In this document: positions 34,922 to 44,299 of the stretch, piece after piece
Layout of the letters: every line of letters starts with the position of its first letter
Numbering within the stretch: position 1 is the first letter of the stretch
Notes under the pieces: generated by a model
Database searches by the model: none
What the model saw: only the letters and a program-made list of their open reading frames with translations
What the model was told of the DNA's origin: nothing
Source: JAGRGG01 sp965217265
GTDB lineage: Bacteria; Pseudomonadota; Alphaproteobacteria; Geminicoccales; Geminicoccaceae
DNA length: 64,000 nt
Assembly: GCA_965217265.1 (NCBI GenBank)
Contig: CBDCHP010000011.1
Span: 434,001-498,000, forward strand
Direction of reading: 5' to 3'
Position numbers and translations under genes: made by a program

Positions 34922-35505
34922 GTCCGCGCCCCGACCGCTCGCTGCCGCCCGCCTACTTCGAGCGCCTCTACGCCGCCGACGCCGACCCTTGGGGCTTTGC
35001 CACCAGCCCTTACGAGCGGGCCAAGTACGACGCCACGCTGGCGGCGCTGCCCAAGAAGCACTACGCGAACGCCTTCGAGGTCGGCTGCTCGATCGGCGTC
35101 CTCACCGCCCGCCTCGCCGGACGCTGCGACCGGCTCCTCGCCGTCGACGTCGCCGAGGACGCCCTGGAACGCGCCCGCGAACACTGTGCCGCCCTGGCGG
35201 GGGTGCGCTTCGAGCGGCTGCGCTTTCCCGACGCGGCGCCCGAGAGCCGCTTTGATTTGATCGTCCTCTCCGAGGTCGTCTACTACTGGTCGGCCCCCGA
35301 CGTCGCCCGCGCCGCCGACCTCGCCGTCGCCGCCCTCGAACCCGGCGGCGACGTGATCCTCGTCCACTACGTCCGCGCCACCGACTACCCGCTTTCCGGC
35401 GACGACGCCGCCGAACGCTTCATCGCCGCCGCAAAAGGCTGCCGCGTCACCCACGCCGAGCGCAACGGCGACTACCGCATCGACGTTTTAACCCGCAGGG
35501 CTTGA
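34918..35505 (+). CDS. NodS-like SAM-dependent methyltransferase
   Basis: The 195-residue frame starts at TTG 34918 (TTGA overlap with the PIG-L stop; GGAGG at 34909-34913). The start LPPAYFERLYAADADPWGF is typical of the NodS-type family, followed by SAM motif I FEVGCSIGVLTARLA and FDLIVLSEVVYYW. NodS N-methylates the deacetylated glucosamine of Nod factor. Here a deacetylase followed by a NodS-like enzyme suggests deacetylation and then N-methylation, an inference from gene order. Confidence 0.88.
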   Translation: MSPRPDRSLPPAYFERLYAADADPWGFATSPYERAKYDATLAALPKKHYANAFEVGCSIGVLTARLAGRCDRLLAVDVAEDALERAREHCAALAGVRFERLRFPDAAPESRFDLIVLSEVVYYWSAPDVARAADLAVAALEPGGDVILVHYVRATDYPLSGDDAAERFIAAAKGCRVTHAERNGDYRIDVLTRRA

Positions 35506-35560
35506 GAGGCTTGGGGATCAAACCCTACGGATATGTCGCCGTTCTAGTCTATACTTCGTC

Positions 35561-36175
35561 CTAACGCTTCACGCCCGCGAGGGCGAGACCAAGGCCGGAG
35601 CCGAAGAAAAGACATCCCGTAAGCCTGTGCCGCAGGCGGCCCAGCTTCATGATCGCCGGTCGTGCCGATTGCGCGGTGGCCGACCAGGCGAGGTCGCCCA
35701 AGAGGATGACGCTCAGATATAGGAATGCAGGAAAAAGGAGCGGGGCCGATCCAGCATCCCCGCGCACGAACTGCGGTAGGAACGCCGCGTTGAACAGCAG
35801 CGTCTTGGGGTTGATCGTTGCCAGCAACAGCCCTTGCCAGAACAGCGAACGCAACGGTTTGCGGCCGACGCCGGCGTCTTGCAAGTCCTCAACGCTTTGC
35901 CGCCATGACACGACACCCAAGTAGAGAAGATAGGCAACGCCGGCCCATTTCAGCCAGATGAAGGTCGATGCGGCAAACTCTACGAGGGCCGTGAATCCCA
36001 AAACCACGACGATCAATTGCAGGGCAACGCCGATCGTCGTTCCGAGAACGGTGGCGGCACCGAAACGCAGACCGCGCACGATCGTGTTGGCAACGATGAG
36101 TGCCACGTTCGAGCCGGGTATCGCGACCAGGAGCATGGTCGCCGCGGCAAGCGCGAACGCTGAAGGGAAATCCAC
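35561..36175 (-). CDS. LysE/RhtB-family exporter
   Basis: This is a 204-residue inner-membrane protein with the start set at GTG 36175, after GGAG. It opens with FALAAATMLLVAIPGSNVAL, the LysE/RhtB signature region. INPKTLLFNAAFLPQFV is the second conserved segment, and about five to six hydrophobic helices are present. The family exports amino acids such as homoserine, threonine or lysine; the substrate is not clear. It sits convergently between the NodS-like gene and the glycosyltransferase. Confidence 0.9.
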   Translation of the reverse strand: MDFPSAFALAAATMLLVAIPGSNVALIVANTIVRGLRFGAATVLGTTIGVALQLIVVVLGFTALVEFAASTFIWLKWAGVAYLLYLGVVSWRQSVEDLQDAGVGRKPLRSLFWQGLLLATINPKTLLFNAAFLPQFVRGDAGSAPLLFPAFLYLSVILLGDLAWSATAQSARPAIMKLGRLRHRLTGCLFFGSGLGLALAGVKR

Positions 36176-36231
36176 GCGGCGTTTCTCCGTAGGGTGATCG
36201 CACGAGAGCGAATTCAGCTGAGCACGGTTCC

Positions 36232-36265
36232 TTCGCAACAGTAGGCTGTTCGCAACAGTAGGCTG
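36232..36265. repeat. 17-bp perfect tandem duplication
   Basis: The unit TTCGCAACAGTAGGCTG occurs twice in direct succession between the glycosyltransferase stop and the LysE gene start, in the LysE upstream region. It looks like a replication-slippage duplication. Confidence 0.8.
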
Positions 36266-36292
36266 GCGGCGGTTTCAATTGTCTGGAAAATG

Positions 36293-37105
36293 TTAAGCTT
36301 CGGCTGACCCGCCCCAGCGGGCGAGCGTCGCCGCCATGCCACCCGGCGCGCGGCCGACGGTGCGGCACGAGGTGTGGACCAGGACGCGCGGGTCGTGGCG
36401 GACCTTGCCGCGGGCGCGCTCGACGGCGGCGAAGAAGGCGGCGTCCTCGCCGACCGGATGCGGCGGGAGCCCGCCCATCTCGATCAGCGTCGGCAGCCGG
36501 ACCGCGATGCTCGCCCCGCTGTGCGTGCCGTGCCGCGGGCGCGGATCGTGCGGCCGGTGGGCGAGAAAGGCGCGCAGCCGGGCCTTGGCCCGTGCGGCAC
36601 GAAAGCGCAGCCGCACGGCCGGCCGGAGTGCTGCGAACTCGCCCGCGTCGGGCAGGAACTCGCCCGCCACCGCGTCGGCCCCGGCGTCGATCGCGGCGAG
36701 GTTGGCGGCGAGCCAGTCGGGGGCGACCCGGCTGTCGGCGTCGGTCGAGAGCACGACCCCGTCGAAGCGCCCGCCGAGCCGCGCCGCCGCGAGCGCCATC
36801 GCCAGCCGCCGCGCCGCACCGGCGTTGGCGTGTTCCGCCGGCAGCGTCGTCGCCACCACCCGCAGCGGCAGGGCCAAACGTCCGGCGGCGCGGGCCGCGA
36901 CCGCGGCACTGGCGTCGGTGCAGTTGTTGAGCAGTAGCAGCGTCTCGACGCCGTCGATCCCCCTGGTCGCCCCGTCCAGCGCGTCGAGGCAGGCGTCGAG
37001 ACGTGACGCCTCGTCGCGCGCCGGCACGGCCACCACCGCCCGCGGCGGAGGATCACGCCAGCCATCGGCCACAACCGCAAGGTGCGGTCCAGCAAAGTCG
37101 TACAT
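36293..37105 (-). CDS. Glycosyltransferase family 2 protein
   Basis: The 270-residue protein has a GT-A fold start (AVVAVPARDEASRLDACLDAL) and a DxD-type motif in VVLSTDADSRVAPDWLAANL. A downstream acceptor region is GGLPPHPVGEDAAFFAAVERA (ED motif). No membrane segment is evident. In the recurrent ACAD/PIG-L/NodS cluster the glycosyltransferase is the usual fourth member. Here it is on the opposite strand and separated by the LysE gene, so the cluster has been rearranged. Confidence 0.87.
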   Translation of the reverse strand: MYDFAGPHLAVVADGWRDPPPRAVVAVPARDEASRLDACLDALDGATRGIDGVETLLLLNNCTDASAAVAARAAGRLALPLRVVATTLPAEHANAGAARRLAMALAAARLGGRFDGVVLSTDADSRVAPDWLAANLAAIDAGADAVAGEFLPDAGEFAALRPAVRLRFRAARAKARLRAFLAHRPHDPRPRHGTHSGASIAVRLPTLIEMGGLPPHPVGEDAAFFAAVERARGKVRHDPRVLVHTSCRTVGRAPGGMAATLARWGGSAEA

Positions 37106-37296
37106 GAAGCGTCCGTTGTTCTTGTTTTAAGTGCTTGATAAACTGTTGAGAACCACGAAAGTTCAAACCTAGGATGAGCAATTGTTTCCTACCTAATCCG
37201 ATTAGAAGGTATATTTTCTTTGCAGGGGTCGTGGAACATCTGCACGCGCTATCTTATTCTATGGTCTGCAACACTTCACAATTGGAGGCCAACCTC

Positions 37297-37779
37297 ATGA
37301 ACAACCTGCAAGACCTCTATGTCCAGCAGCTGCGCGACCTCTACAGCGCCAACCGCCAGACCCTCGACCTGATCTCGCAGATGGGCGGGCAGGTGAGCTC
37401 TAGCGGGCTGAAGGAGGTGTTCAATCAGTCGCAGCGCTCGATTCAGGCCGCGAGCGAGACCGTGGCGACCCTCGTCAAGAAGCACGGCGCCGAGCCGACG
37501 GGCGAGTTCTGCAAGGGTACGGAAGGCTTGGTCAAGGAGGCCAAGGAGGACGTCGGCGAGGCCGGGGACGACGCCGTGCGCGACGCCGTCATCATCGCCT
37601 CGATGCAGCGCATCGCCCACTACGCCATCGCCGCCTACGGCACCTGCAAGGCGCTCGCCAACCGCCTCGGCCATAGCGACGACAAGGCGAAGCTCGAAGA
37701 CCTGCTGGCGCAGGCGCGCCGGGGCGACGACGACTTCACGGCCGTCGCCGAGAAGGAGGTCAACCCCGCCGCGGCTTGA
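37297..37779 (+). CDS. DUF892 ferritin-like protein (YciE/YciF family)
   Basis: The start is ATG 37297 after TTGGAGG, giving 160 residues; in-frame sequence upstream is not domain-like. It begins NNLQDLYVQQLRDLYSANRQ, the YciF-type start, and is a four-helix bundle with metal-ligand Glu/His positions in the helices (IASMQRIAHYAIAAYGT). Such proteins are induced by general stress; the biochemical role is not established. It is a single gene. Confidence 0.92.
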   Translation: MNNLQDLYVQQLRDLYSANRQTLDLISQMGGQVSSSGLKEVFNQSQRSIQAASETVATLVKKHGAEPTGEFCKGTEGLVKEAKEDVGEAGDDAVRDAVIIASMQRIAHYAIAAYGTCKALANRLGHSDDKAKLEDLLAQARRGDDDFTAVAEKEVNPAAA

Positions 37780-37873
37780 GGCGCACCACCGTCCGTGCGG
37801 TCGCCCCTCGCCGATGTTCGTGGCGGGCGGCCGCCGTTGACGCCGGCTTGCATCGATCCAGTTCCCCTGAACG

Positions 37874-38920
37874 ATGCAAGCCCGCCCCACCCGCCGCCGC
37901 GTCCTCACCGGCCTCGCCGTGCTCGCCGCCGCGCCCGTGCCCCGCTCGGCCGCGGCGGAACCGCTCGATGAGATCATCGTACGAGCCGGGGCGTTGCCGG
38001 GCCTGCACGGCCTCATCGTCGCGCACGACGGCAAAACCGTCGTCGGGCGCGCGTTACGCGGGCCGGGTCTGGACGCGCCGGTCAATATCAAGTCGCTCGC
38101 CAAGACGCTAATGGCAGCACTCGTCGGCATCGCGATCGCGCGGGGCGTCTTCGCGGGCGTCGACCAGTCGATCGCCGAGCTTCTCCCCGACCGTTTGCCG
38201 CTCGACCCCGACCCGCGCCTGCGCCGCGTCACGCTCGGCCACCTGCTCTCGATGCAAGCCGGGCTGGAGCGGACGTCGGGGCCGAACTACGGCGCTTGGG
38301 TGACGAGCGACGACTGGGTGCGCCACGCCTTGTCCCGCCCCTTCGTCGCCGAACCCGGCGGGCCGATGCTCTACTCAACCGGCAACTCGCACCTGCTCTC
38401 GGCGGCGCTGACGGCGGCCTCGGGGCAGAGCACGCTGGCCCTCGCGCGGGCGTGGCTCGGCCAACCGCTCGGCGTCACGATCCCGGCGTGGCAGCGCGAC
38501 CCGCAAGGGGTCTATTTCGGCGGCAACAACATGGCGCTGGCACCCACGACACTGCTGCGCTTTGGCGAGACGGTGCGCAACCGGGGCCTCTACGGGGGTG
38601 CGCGCGTACTTCCGGCCGAGTGGATCGCGGCGTCCTGGACCCCGCGCACCCGCTCGCCCTACACCGGCGACGCCTACGGCTACGGCTGGTTCATCCGCGA
38701 GACATCGAAGACGGGCGCGTCACCGCCCAGGCGACGAACGATCTACTACGGCTGGGGCTACGGCGGGCAGATGCTCTACCTCGTGCCGGACGCGAACCTC
38801 ACGATCGTCGTCACCTCCGACCCGACGGCCCCCTCGGGCCGGACGGGTTACGCCGCGCAACTGCACCGCCTCGTCGCCGAGACGATCGTGCCGGCCTTCG
38901 AGGCGGCGGCGCCGACGTGA
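37874..38920 (+). CDS. Serine hydrolase, class C beta-lactamase family
   Basis: The 348-residue protein has a Tat-like signal (RRRVLTGLAVLAAAP). The active-site SxxK is SLAK (Ser74/Lys77) in NIKSLAKTLMAALVG. A YxxGN segment (MLYSTGNSHLLSAAL) stands for the second motif, and YYGWGYGGQM resembles the third (HxG-type). These are penicillin-binding-protein-like esterases or peptidases; true beta-lactamase activity is not implied. The next gene starts 25 bp downstream. Confidence 0.88.
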   Translation: MQARPTRRRVLTGLAVLAAAPVPRSAAAEPLDEIIVRAGALPGLHGLIVAHDGKTVVGRALRGPGLDAPVNIKSLAKTLMAALVGIAIARGVFAGVDQSIAELLPDRLPLDPDPRLRRVTLGHLLSMQAGLERTSGPNYGAWVTSDDWVRHALSRPFVAEPGGPMLYSTGNSHLLSAALTAASGQSTLALARAWLGQPLGVTIPAWQRDPQGVYFGGNNMALAPTTLLRFGETVRNRGLYGGARVLPAEWIAASWTPRTRSPYTGDAYGYGWFIRETSKTGASPPRRRTIYYGWGYGGQMLYLVPDANLTIVVTSDPTAPSGRTGYAAQLHRLVAETIVPAFEAAAPT

Positions 38921-38945
38921 GCCGAGCGAGAAGGAAAGAAGCGCC

Positions 38946-39923
38946 ATGCGCCCGACTCCGTGGCGTCGGCATCTTTGGCCGCTGCTCGTCCTCCTCGTCG
39001 CCTGCGGCACGGCGCCCGAGCCGGTCGCCGACGTGACGGCGGCGCGGCTGACGCCGGCCGGGCTCGTCGCCCGGGACGGCCGCACCCTGCCGCTGCGGCG
39101 CTGGCTGCCGACCGGCGGGGCGCCCGAAGCGCTCGTCCTCGCCGTCCACGGCTTCGGCGGCTTCGGCCTCGTCTTCAAGGACCTGGGCGAGGACCTCGCC
39201 GGGCAGGGCCTCGGCCTCCTCGCCTTGGACCAGCGCGGCTTTGGCGACAACCCGGACATAGGCCGCTGGCCGGGTGACGACGCCCTCCTCGGCGATGCGC
39301 GCGACCTCGTCCGGGCGGTGCTGGATGCCTACCCGGACACGCCGCTCTACCTGCTCGGGGTGAGCATGGGCGGTGCCATCGCCCTCAACGTCGGAAGCTT
39401 GAACATGAAGGGCATCGAGGGCTACGTTCTCGCCGCACCCGCCGCCCGCGGCGAGGGCGCCGAGCAGCCGCTCCTGGACGGACTGCTCGCCGCCGCCTCG
39501 GCGATCGTCCCTCGTCTCGGCATGGAGGTCGGCCACACCGACCCGCGCCTGACGGCGGACGCGAACCGCCTCTACGCCGACGACCCGCGCGTCGTCCGCC
39601 GCATGACGGTCGCCCACTATCACGGCATCCTCAGGCTCGCCGATAGCGCCTACGCCGCCGCCGGGCGGATCGAGAAGCCGGTCCTCCTCCTCTACGGCAC
39701 GGCCGACCCGATCCTGCCGCCGGGCGCCGTCTGCCACCTCAAGGACAAGATCAAGGCCCCTTTGAGGGTCCGGGTCTTCAAGGGCGGCGTGCACAACCTC
39801 TTGAACCAAGCCGGCGTCGAGGCGGCGGACCCGATCGCGGGCTTTGTTCGCGACCCGACGGCGCCGTTGCCGCCCGACCCGAACACGGTGCCGATCGAGA
39901 CGCTCTGTCGGACGAAGGGCTGA
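38946..39923 (+). CDS. Alpha/beta hydrolase lipoprotein (lysophospholipase-like)
   Basis: This 325-residue protein has a lipoprotein box (LLVLLVAC). The hydrolase core shows LAVHGFGGFG (oxyanion), DQRGFGDNPD, the nucleophile elbow GVSMGGAIAL, LLYGTADPILPP (Asp) and FKGGVHNLL (His). This is the Hydrolase_4/monoacylglycerol-lipase pattern, so a lipid or ester substrate at the cell envelope is likely. It is paired with the serine hydrolase upstream and runs convergent with the GGDEF-EAL gene. Confidence 0.9.
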   Translation: MRPTPWRRHLWPLLVLLVACGTAPEPVADVTAARLTPAGLVARDGRTLPLRRWLPTGGAPEALVLAVHGFGGFGLVFKDLGEDLAGQGLGLLALDQRGFGDNPDIGRWPGDDALLGDARDLVRAVLDAYPDTPLYLLGVSMGGAIALNVGSLNMKGIEGYVLAAPAARGEGAEQPLLDGLLAAASAIVPRLGMEVGHTDPRLTADANRLYADDPRVVRRMTVAHYHGILRLADSAYAAAGRIEKPVLLLYGTADPILPPGAVCHLKDKIKAPLRVRVFKGGVHNLLNQAGVEAADPIAGFVRDPTAPLPPDPNTVPIETLCRTKG

Positions 39924-39963
39924 CCCGGCCCACAAAGCGGTGTCACGCGCCCCCCGGCGTCGT

Positions 39964-42009
39964 TCAAGCGTCGAGAGGCATTTTACTGCCGAGCATCGGC
40001 GCGCCCAGGTGGCGGGCGTAGAAGGCCTCGGGCTCGACGACGCCGCCGATGAGGTCGCCCTGCAACTCGTCGCACCCGAGCCCGACGAGCCAAGCCGCGA
40101 CGTCGTCCGACGCGACGCCCTCGCCGACCACCCGCAGGCCCAGGCCGTGCGCCAACTGCACGATCGATCGCACCACGACGGCGGCGTTCTTGTCGCTGGT
40201 GATGCTGTTGACGAAGCTGGACGCGATCTTGAGTTCGTGGATCGGCAGGCGCTGCAGCATCGGCAACGACGAGTGCCCGGTGCCGAACCCGTCGAGCGAC
40301 AAGGACACGCCCATGTCCGCCAGCGCTTGCAGGATGTAGAGCGCCGTGCCGGGGTCGCCGACGATGGCGTGCTCGGGTACTTCGAGGGTCAACCGCTCGG
40401 CCCGGCCGTTCCAGTTGCGCAAGAGGAGACCGAGGATCTTCGGAAACGTCCGGTCCTGCAGCCACTTCGGCGAGAGGTTGATCGAGAGCGGCAGGTCGTG
40501 GCCGTCGAGCCGCCAGCGACGCTGCACGTCGAGGGCTCGGTTCAAGACGGTGAGCGTCAAGGGCTGGATGAGGCCGGTCTGCTCGGCGGTCGGCACGAAG
40601 ACCTCGGGCGCGAGCACGCCCATCGCGTGGTGCCAGCGCACGCTCACCTCGGCGCCCGATACCTGATCCGTCCCGGCCCTCATCTTCGGTTGCAGGGCGA
40701 TCTTGATGGCCTCGTCGTTGATGGCGTCGCGCAACTGGCGCTGCAAGACCAAGCGCCTTGAGCCCTCGCTGTGGCGCTCGCTGTCGAACACGCTGTAGCC
40801 GAGCCTATCGCGCTTGGCTTTGTACATGGCGATGTCGGCGTTTTGCAGCAGCGTCTCTTGATCGTCGCCGTGGTCGGGGCAGACGGCGATGCCGATGCTG
40901 ACGCCGAGTTCGAGCCGCATCCCGTCGATCATGAACGGTTCGTTGATCGCGTCGACGAGGCGCTCGGCGACCGTGGCGGCACTCGCGAGCGTCGTCGGCG
41001 CCGGCAGGAGGATCGCGAATTCGTCGCCGCCGAGGCGGGCGACGAGGTCGGTGTCGCGCAGAGGCCCGCGCAGACGGGGGCCGACCGCCCGGAGCAGCAG
41101 ATCGCCGACGTGGTGGCCGAGATTGTCGTTGACCTGCTTGAACTTGTCGAGGTCGAGCAGCATGACGGCGCACGCCTCGCCCGTGTCGGCCGATAGCTTC
41201 AAGGCGGCTTCGAGGCCGTCGTGCAGGGACTTGCGGTTGGGCAAGCCGGTGAGGCTGTCGTGCAGCGCCAGCCGTTCGAGTTCGTCGAGCCGCGCCCGGC
41301 GGGCGGCGGTGTCCGTCACGCGCAGGATGCCGCGCCAGCCGTCGCCCCCTTCTCGTCCGCCGAGCGCGATCTCGGCCGGCCGCAGGTACGACGATTCGTG
41401 CTGGATTTCGGTGTCGAACACCCGCCCGGCGAGGCGGGCGAACTCGACCGGCCTCCCCCGCAGCATCGGCCAGTAGCGTTCCAGGGGCCGGCCGACCAGC
41501 CCTTCGCCCAAGAGCCGCTCCGCCGCGGGATTGGCCGCAAGGATCGTGCCGTCGCCGTCGATCGTCAGCAGGCCGTCCGCGCCCGCCTCGAACAGGGCCG
41601 GCATCGGCACGGAACGGACGGACGCCGTGGCTTGATCGCCTGCAACGTGCCGCGAGGTCGGGGCCGTGGTCTCGGATCGTTCGCGGGCCAGGGCGAACGA
41701 CGCCAAGACCGCGACGGCGACGAGTTCGACGCTGCCGAGGGCAACGCCACCGAGGCACGCGACGGCGTAGACCGCCGCGTGGTGGCGAAGCCCGCCGAGG
41801 CGGCCAAGACATCCTGGCAGGAAGGCGATCAGGACGGGCAGCACGAAGCCCAAGATCCGCGCAGCACCCTCGACGGTCCCGCCGTCGGGTATCAAGAGGA
41901 GCGGCAGGCCGAGCAGACGCGACAGGGGCAGAACGCCCCCTTCCAGGCCGAGCCAGCCGGCGATGCCGAGCAGCAACGGCGGGCAAGCATAGCGTAGGGC
42001 TGGATACAC
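39964..42009 (-). CDS. GGDEF-EAL protein with PAS domain; EAL half degenerate
   Basis: The 681 residues comprise N-terminal hydrophobic segments (to about 110), a PAS domain (about 135-255), a GGDEF domain and an EAL domain. GGDEF is intact (RLGGDEFAILL) with an RxxD inhibitory site (RDTD) five residues before it, so it should make cyclic di-GMP. The EAL domain has lost key residues: EAL reads EVS (SGAEVSVRWHH), DDFGTG reads DGFGTG, and KIDRSFV reads KIASSFV. Phosphodiesterase activity is therefore unlikely, and the domain may be a sensor. The promoter should lie in 42010-42200. Confidence 0.93.
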   Translation of the reverse strand: MYPALRYACPPLLLGIAGWLGLEGGVLPLSRLLGLPLLLIPDGGTVEGAARILGFVLPVLIAFLPGCLGRLGGLRHHAAVYAVACLGGVALGSVELVAVAVLASFALARERSETTAPTSRHVAGDQATASVRSVPMPALFEAGADGLLTIDGDGTILAANPAAERLLGEGLVGRPLERYWPMLRGRPVEFARLAGRVFDTEIQHESSYLRPAEIALGGREGGDGWRGILRVTDTAARRARLDELERLALHDSLTGLPNRKSLHDGLEAALKLSADTGEACAVMLLDLDKFKQVNDNLGHHVGDLLLRAVGPRLRGPLRDTDLVARLGGDEFAILLPAPTTLASAATVAERLVDAINEPFMIDGMRLELGVSIGIAVCPDHGDDQETLLQNADIAMYKAKRDRLGYSVFDSERHSEGSRRLVLQRQLRDAINDEAIKIALQPKMRAGTDQVSGAEVSVRWHHAMGVLAPEVFVPTAEQTGLIQPLTLTVLNRALDVQRRWRLDGHDLPLSINLSPKWLQDRTFPKILGLLLRNWNGRAERLTLEVPEHAIVGDPGTALYILQALADMGVSLSLDGFGTGHSSLPMLQRLPIHELKIASSFVNSITSDKNAAVVVRSIVQLAHGLGLRVVGEGVASDDVAAWLVGLGCDELQGDLIGGVVEPEAFYARHLGAPMLGSKMPLDA

Positions 42010-42219
42010 CTAGCGTCCTCTTTTACGTTTACAGCGCCGGCCGCGACGCCGGTGACGTTCGATCGCCGCGCCCGGCACGCGCCGTACAGAAGGGCACTTG
42101 TAGACCCGAAGCCCTTAACGGCTGCCTAACGGCCGCGCACGGTTATGACGATCGCTCGGGCTTTTCGCCGCTCAAGCCCGGTCTAATTGGGCCGCAAGAA
42201 GGCATAGAGGAGAGATACG

Positions 42220-42777
42220 ATGGCGGCACGCTCGACGCCCAAGCCCGAACTCTTGGGCGGTAAGGCGCCCCCCTTCACCTTGCCCGCGACCGACGGCCGA
42301 AATCTAAGCCTCGACGACCTCAAGGGCGAGCGCGGCACGGTCGTCGCCTTCATCTGCAACCACTGCCCCTACGTGCTGGCAATCATCGACCGGCTGATGC
42401 GCGACGCGGGCGACCTCAAAGCACACGGCGTCGAGACGATCGCGATCTGCTCGAACGACGCGACGACCTACCCCGAGGATGGCTTCGACAACATGCGGCG
42501 CTGGGCCGAGGCCAAGAGGTTCCCCTTCCCCTACCTGCACGACGAGGGCCAGGAGGTCGCGCGCGCCTACGGCGCCGTCTGCACGCCGGACTTCTTCGGC
42601 TACGACGGCGGCTTGCGCCTGCGCTACCGCGGCCGCCTCGACGCCTCGGGCCGCGCTCCCGGGCCCGACACGGCAAAACGCGAACTCCACGACACCATGC
42701 AGGCGATCGCACAAGGCGGCGATGCGCCGGCCGAGCAGCAGCCCGCGATCGGCTGCTCGATCAAGTGGAAGGAATGA
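42220..42777 (+). CDS. Thioredoxin-fold peroxiredoxin-like protein
   Basis: The 185-residue protein starts at ATG 42220 behind GAGGAGA. The core is APPFTLPATDGRNLSLDDL and AFICNHCPYVLAIID, with a CxxC (CNHC) at the redox site. This matches AhpC/TSA-like or ResA-like 'redoxin' proteins with the CNHCPYV signature. No signal peptide is present, so it is cytoplasmic. The ubiD gene starts 25 bp downstream. Confidence 0.9.
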   Translation: MAARSTPKPELLGGKAPPFTLPATDGRNLSLDDLKGERGTVVAFICNHCPYVLAIIDRLMRDAGDLKAHGVETIAICSNDATTYPEDGFDNMRRWAEAKRFPFPYLHDEGQEVARAYGAVCTPDFFGYDGGLRLRYRGRLDASGRAPGPDTAKRELHDTMQAIAQGGDAPAEQQPAIGCSIKWKE

Positions 42778-42802
42778 TCTCGATGGAGCAGGGTTAAGCA
42801 TC

Positions 42803-44299
42803 ATGGCGTTCGTTTCGCTCAGGGACTTCATCGCCCACCTCGAAGCGCGCGGGCGCTTGGTGCGCGTCAAGGCCCCCGTCTCGCCGGTCTTGGAGATGAC
42901 CGAGATCCAGACCCGGCTCCTGGCCGAGGGCGGCCCCGCCGTCCTGTTCGAGAACGTCGAGGGGCACGCGATGCCCGTCCTCGTCAACCTGTTCGGCACG
43001 GTCGAGCGGGTCGCCTGGGGCATGGGCCGCGAACCTGGGCAATTGCGCGAATTGGGCAAGCTGCTCGCCTTCCTGCGCCAGCCGCAGCCGCCCGACAGCA
43101 TCAAGGCCGCCTTCGATATGGCGCCGCTGTTGAAGGTCGCCTTGTCGATGAAGCCCAAGATCGTGAGCCGGGCATCCTGCCAGGAGGTGGTTCTGCGCGG
43201 CGACGAGATCGACCTCAACCGGCTGCCGGTGCAGACCTGCTGGCCGAACGAGCCCGCCCCCCTGATCACGTGGCCGCTCGTCGTCACCAAGGGGCCGTCC
43301 GACAAGCGGGAAGACGCCTTCAACCTTGGCATCTACCGGATGCAGGTCCTAGGGCGTGACCGGACGATCATGCGCTGGCTCAAGCACCGCGGCGGGGCGC
43401 AGCACTACCGGCGCTGGGGGGCCGAGAAGCGTGAGCCCCTGCCGGCGGCGGCGGTGATCGGTGCCGATCCGGGGGTGATCCTCGCCGCCGTGACGCCGGT
43501 GCCGGACACGATGTCGGAGTACCAGTTCGCCGGCCTCCTGCGCGGATCGAAGGCCGAGCTGGTCGATTGCGTCAGCGTGCCCTTGAAGGTGCCGGCACAG
43601 GCCGAGATCGTGCTGGAGGGCCACGTCAGCCTCGACGACACGGCCGAGGAAGGGCCCTACGGCGACCACACCGGCTACTACAACCAAGTCGAGCGCTTCC
43701 CGGTGTTCACGGTCTCGGCGATCACCATGCGCCGCCAACCGATCTACCTCTCGACCTTCACCGGGCGCCCGCCGGACGAGCCCTCGGTCTTAGGGGAGGC
43801 GCTGAACGACGTGTTCTTGCCCCTGTTCCAGCAGCAGTTCCCCGAGATCGTCGATTTCTGGCTGCCGCCCGAGGGCTGCTCGTATAGGGTTGCCGTCGTC
43901 TCGATCAAGAAGGCCTACCCCGGCCACGCCCGGCGGGTGATGATGGGGGTCTGGTCGTACCTGCGCCAGTTCATCTACACCAAGTTCGTCATCGTCGTCG
44001 ACGACGACATCGACGCGCGGGACTGGAAGGACGTCGTCTGGGCGATGTCGACCCGCAGCGACCCGTCGCGCGACCTGATGCTGGTCGAGGACACGCCGAT
44101 CGACTACCTCGACTTCGCCAGCCCCGAGGACGGGCTCGGCGGCAAGCTCGGCATCGACGCCACTGACAAATGGCCGCCCGAGACCAAGCGCACCTGGGGC
44201 ACGCCGATCAAGATGGCCGACGAGGTGGTGCAAAAGGTCAGCAACAAGTGGGCGTCTTACGGCCTGCCAGGCTCGGGTGAACCGATCTGGAAACCCTGA
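42803..44299 (+). CDS. ubiD: UbiD-family decarboxylase (3-octaprenyl-4-hydroxybenzoate carboxy-lyase)
   Basis: At 498 residues the length is normal for UbiD. It begins SLRDFIAHLEARGRLVRV. The family motifs that bind prenylated FMN and metal are present, for example LGIYRMQVLGRDRTIMRW, EGPYGDHTGYYN and PEIVDFWLPPEGCSYRVAVV. UbiD decarboxylates the ubiquinone precursor and needs UbiX to make its cofactor; ubiX is not in the window. Element F starts on its stop codon. Confidence 0.95.
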   Translation: MAFVSLRDFIAHLEARGRLVRVKAPVSPVLEMTEIQTRLLAEGGPAVLFENVEGHAMPVLVNLFGTVERVAWGMGREPGQLRELGKLLAFLRQPQPPDSIKAAFDMAPLLKVALSMKPKIVSRASCQEVVLRGDEIDLNRLPVQTCWPNEPAPLITWPLVVTKGPSDKREDAFNLGIYRMQVLGRDRTIMRWLKHRGGAQHYRRWGAEKREPLPAAAVIGADPGVILAAVTPVPDTMSEYQFAGLLRGSKAELVDCVSVPLKVPAQAEIVLEGHVSLDDTAEEGPYGDHTGYYNQVERFPVFTVSAITMRRQPIYLSTFTGRPPDEPSVLGEALNDVFLPLFQQQFPEIVDFWLPPEGCSYRVAVVSIKKAYPGHARRVMMGVWSYLRQFIYTKFVIVVDDDIDARDWKDVVWAMSTRSDPSRDLMLVEDTPIDYLDFASPEDGLGGKLGIDATDKWPPETKRTWGTPIKMADEVVQKVSNKWASYGLPGSGEPIWKP

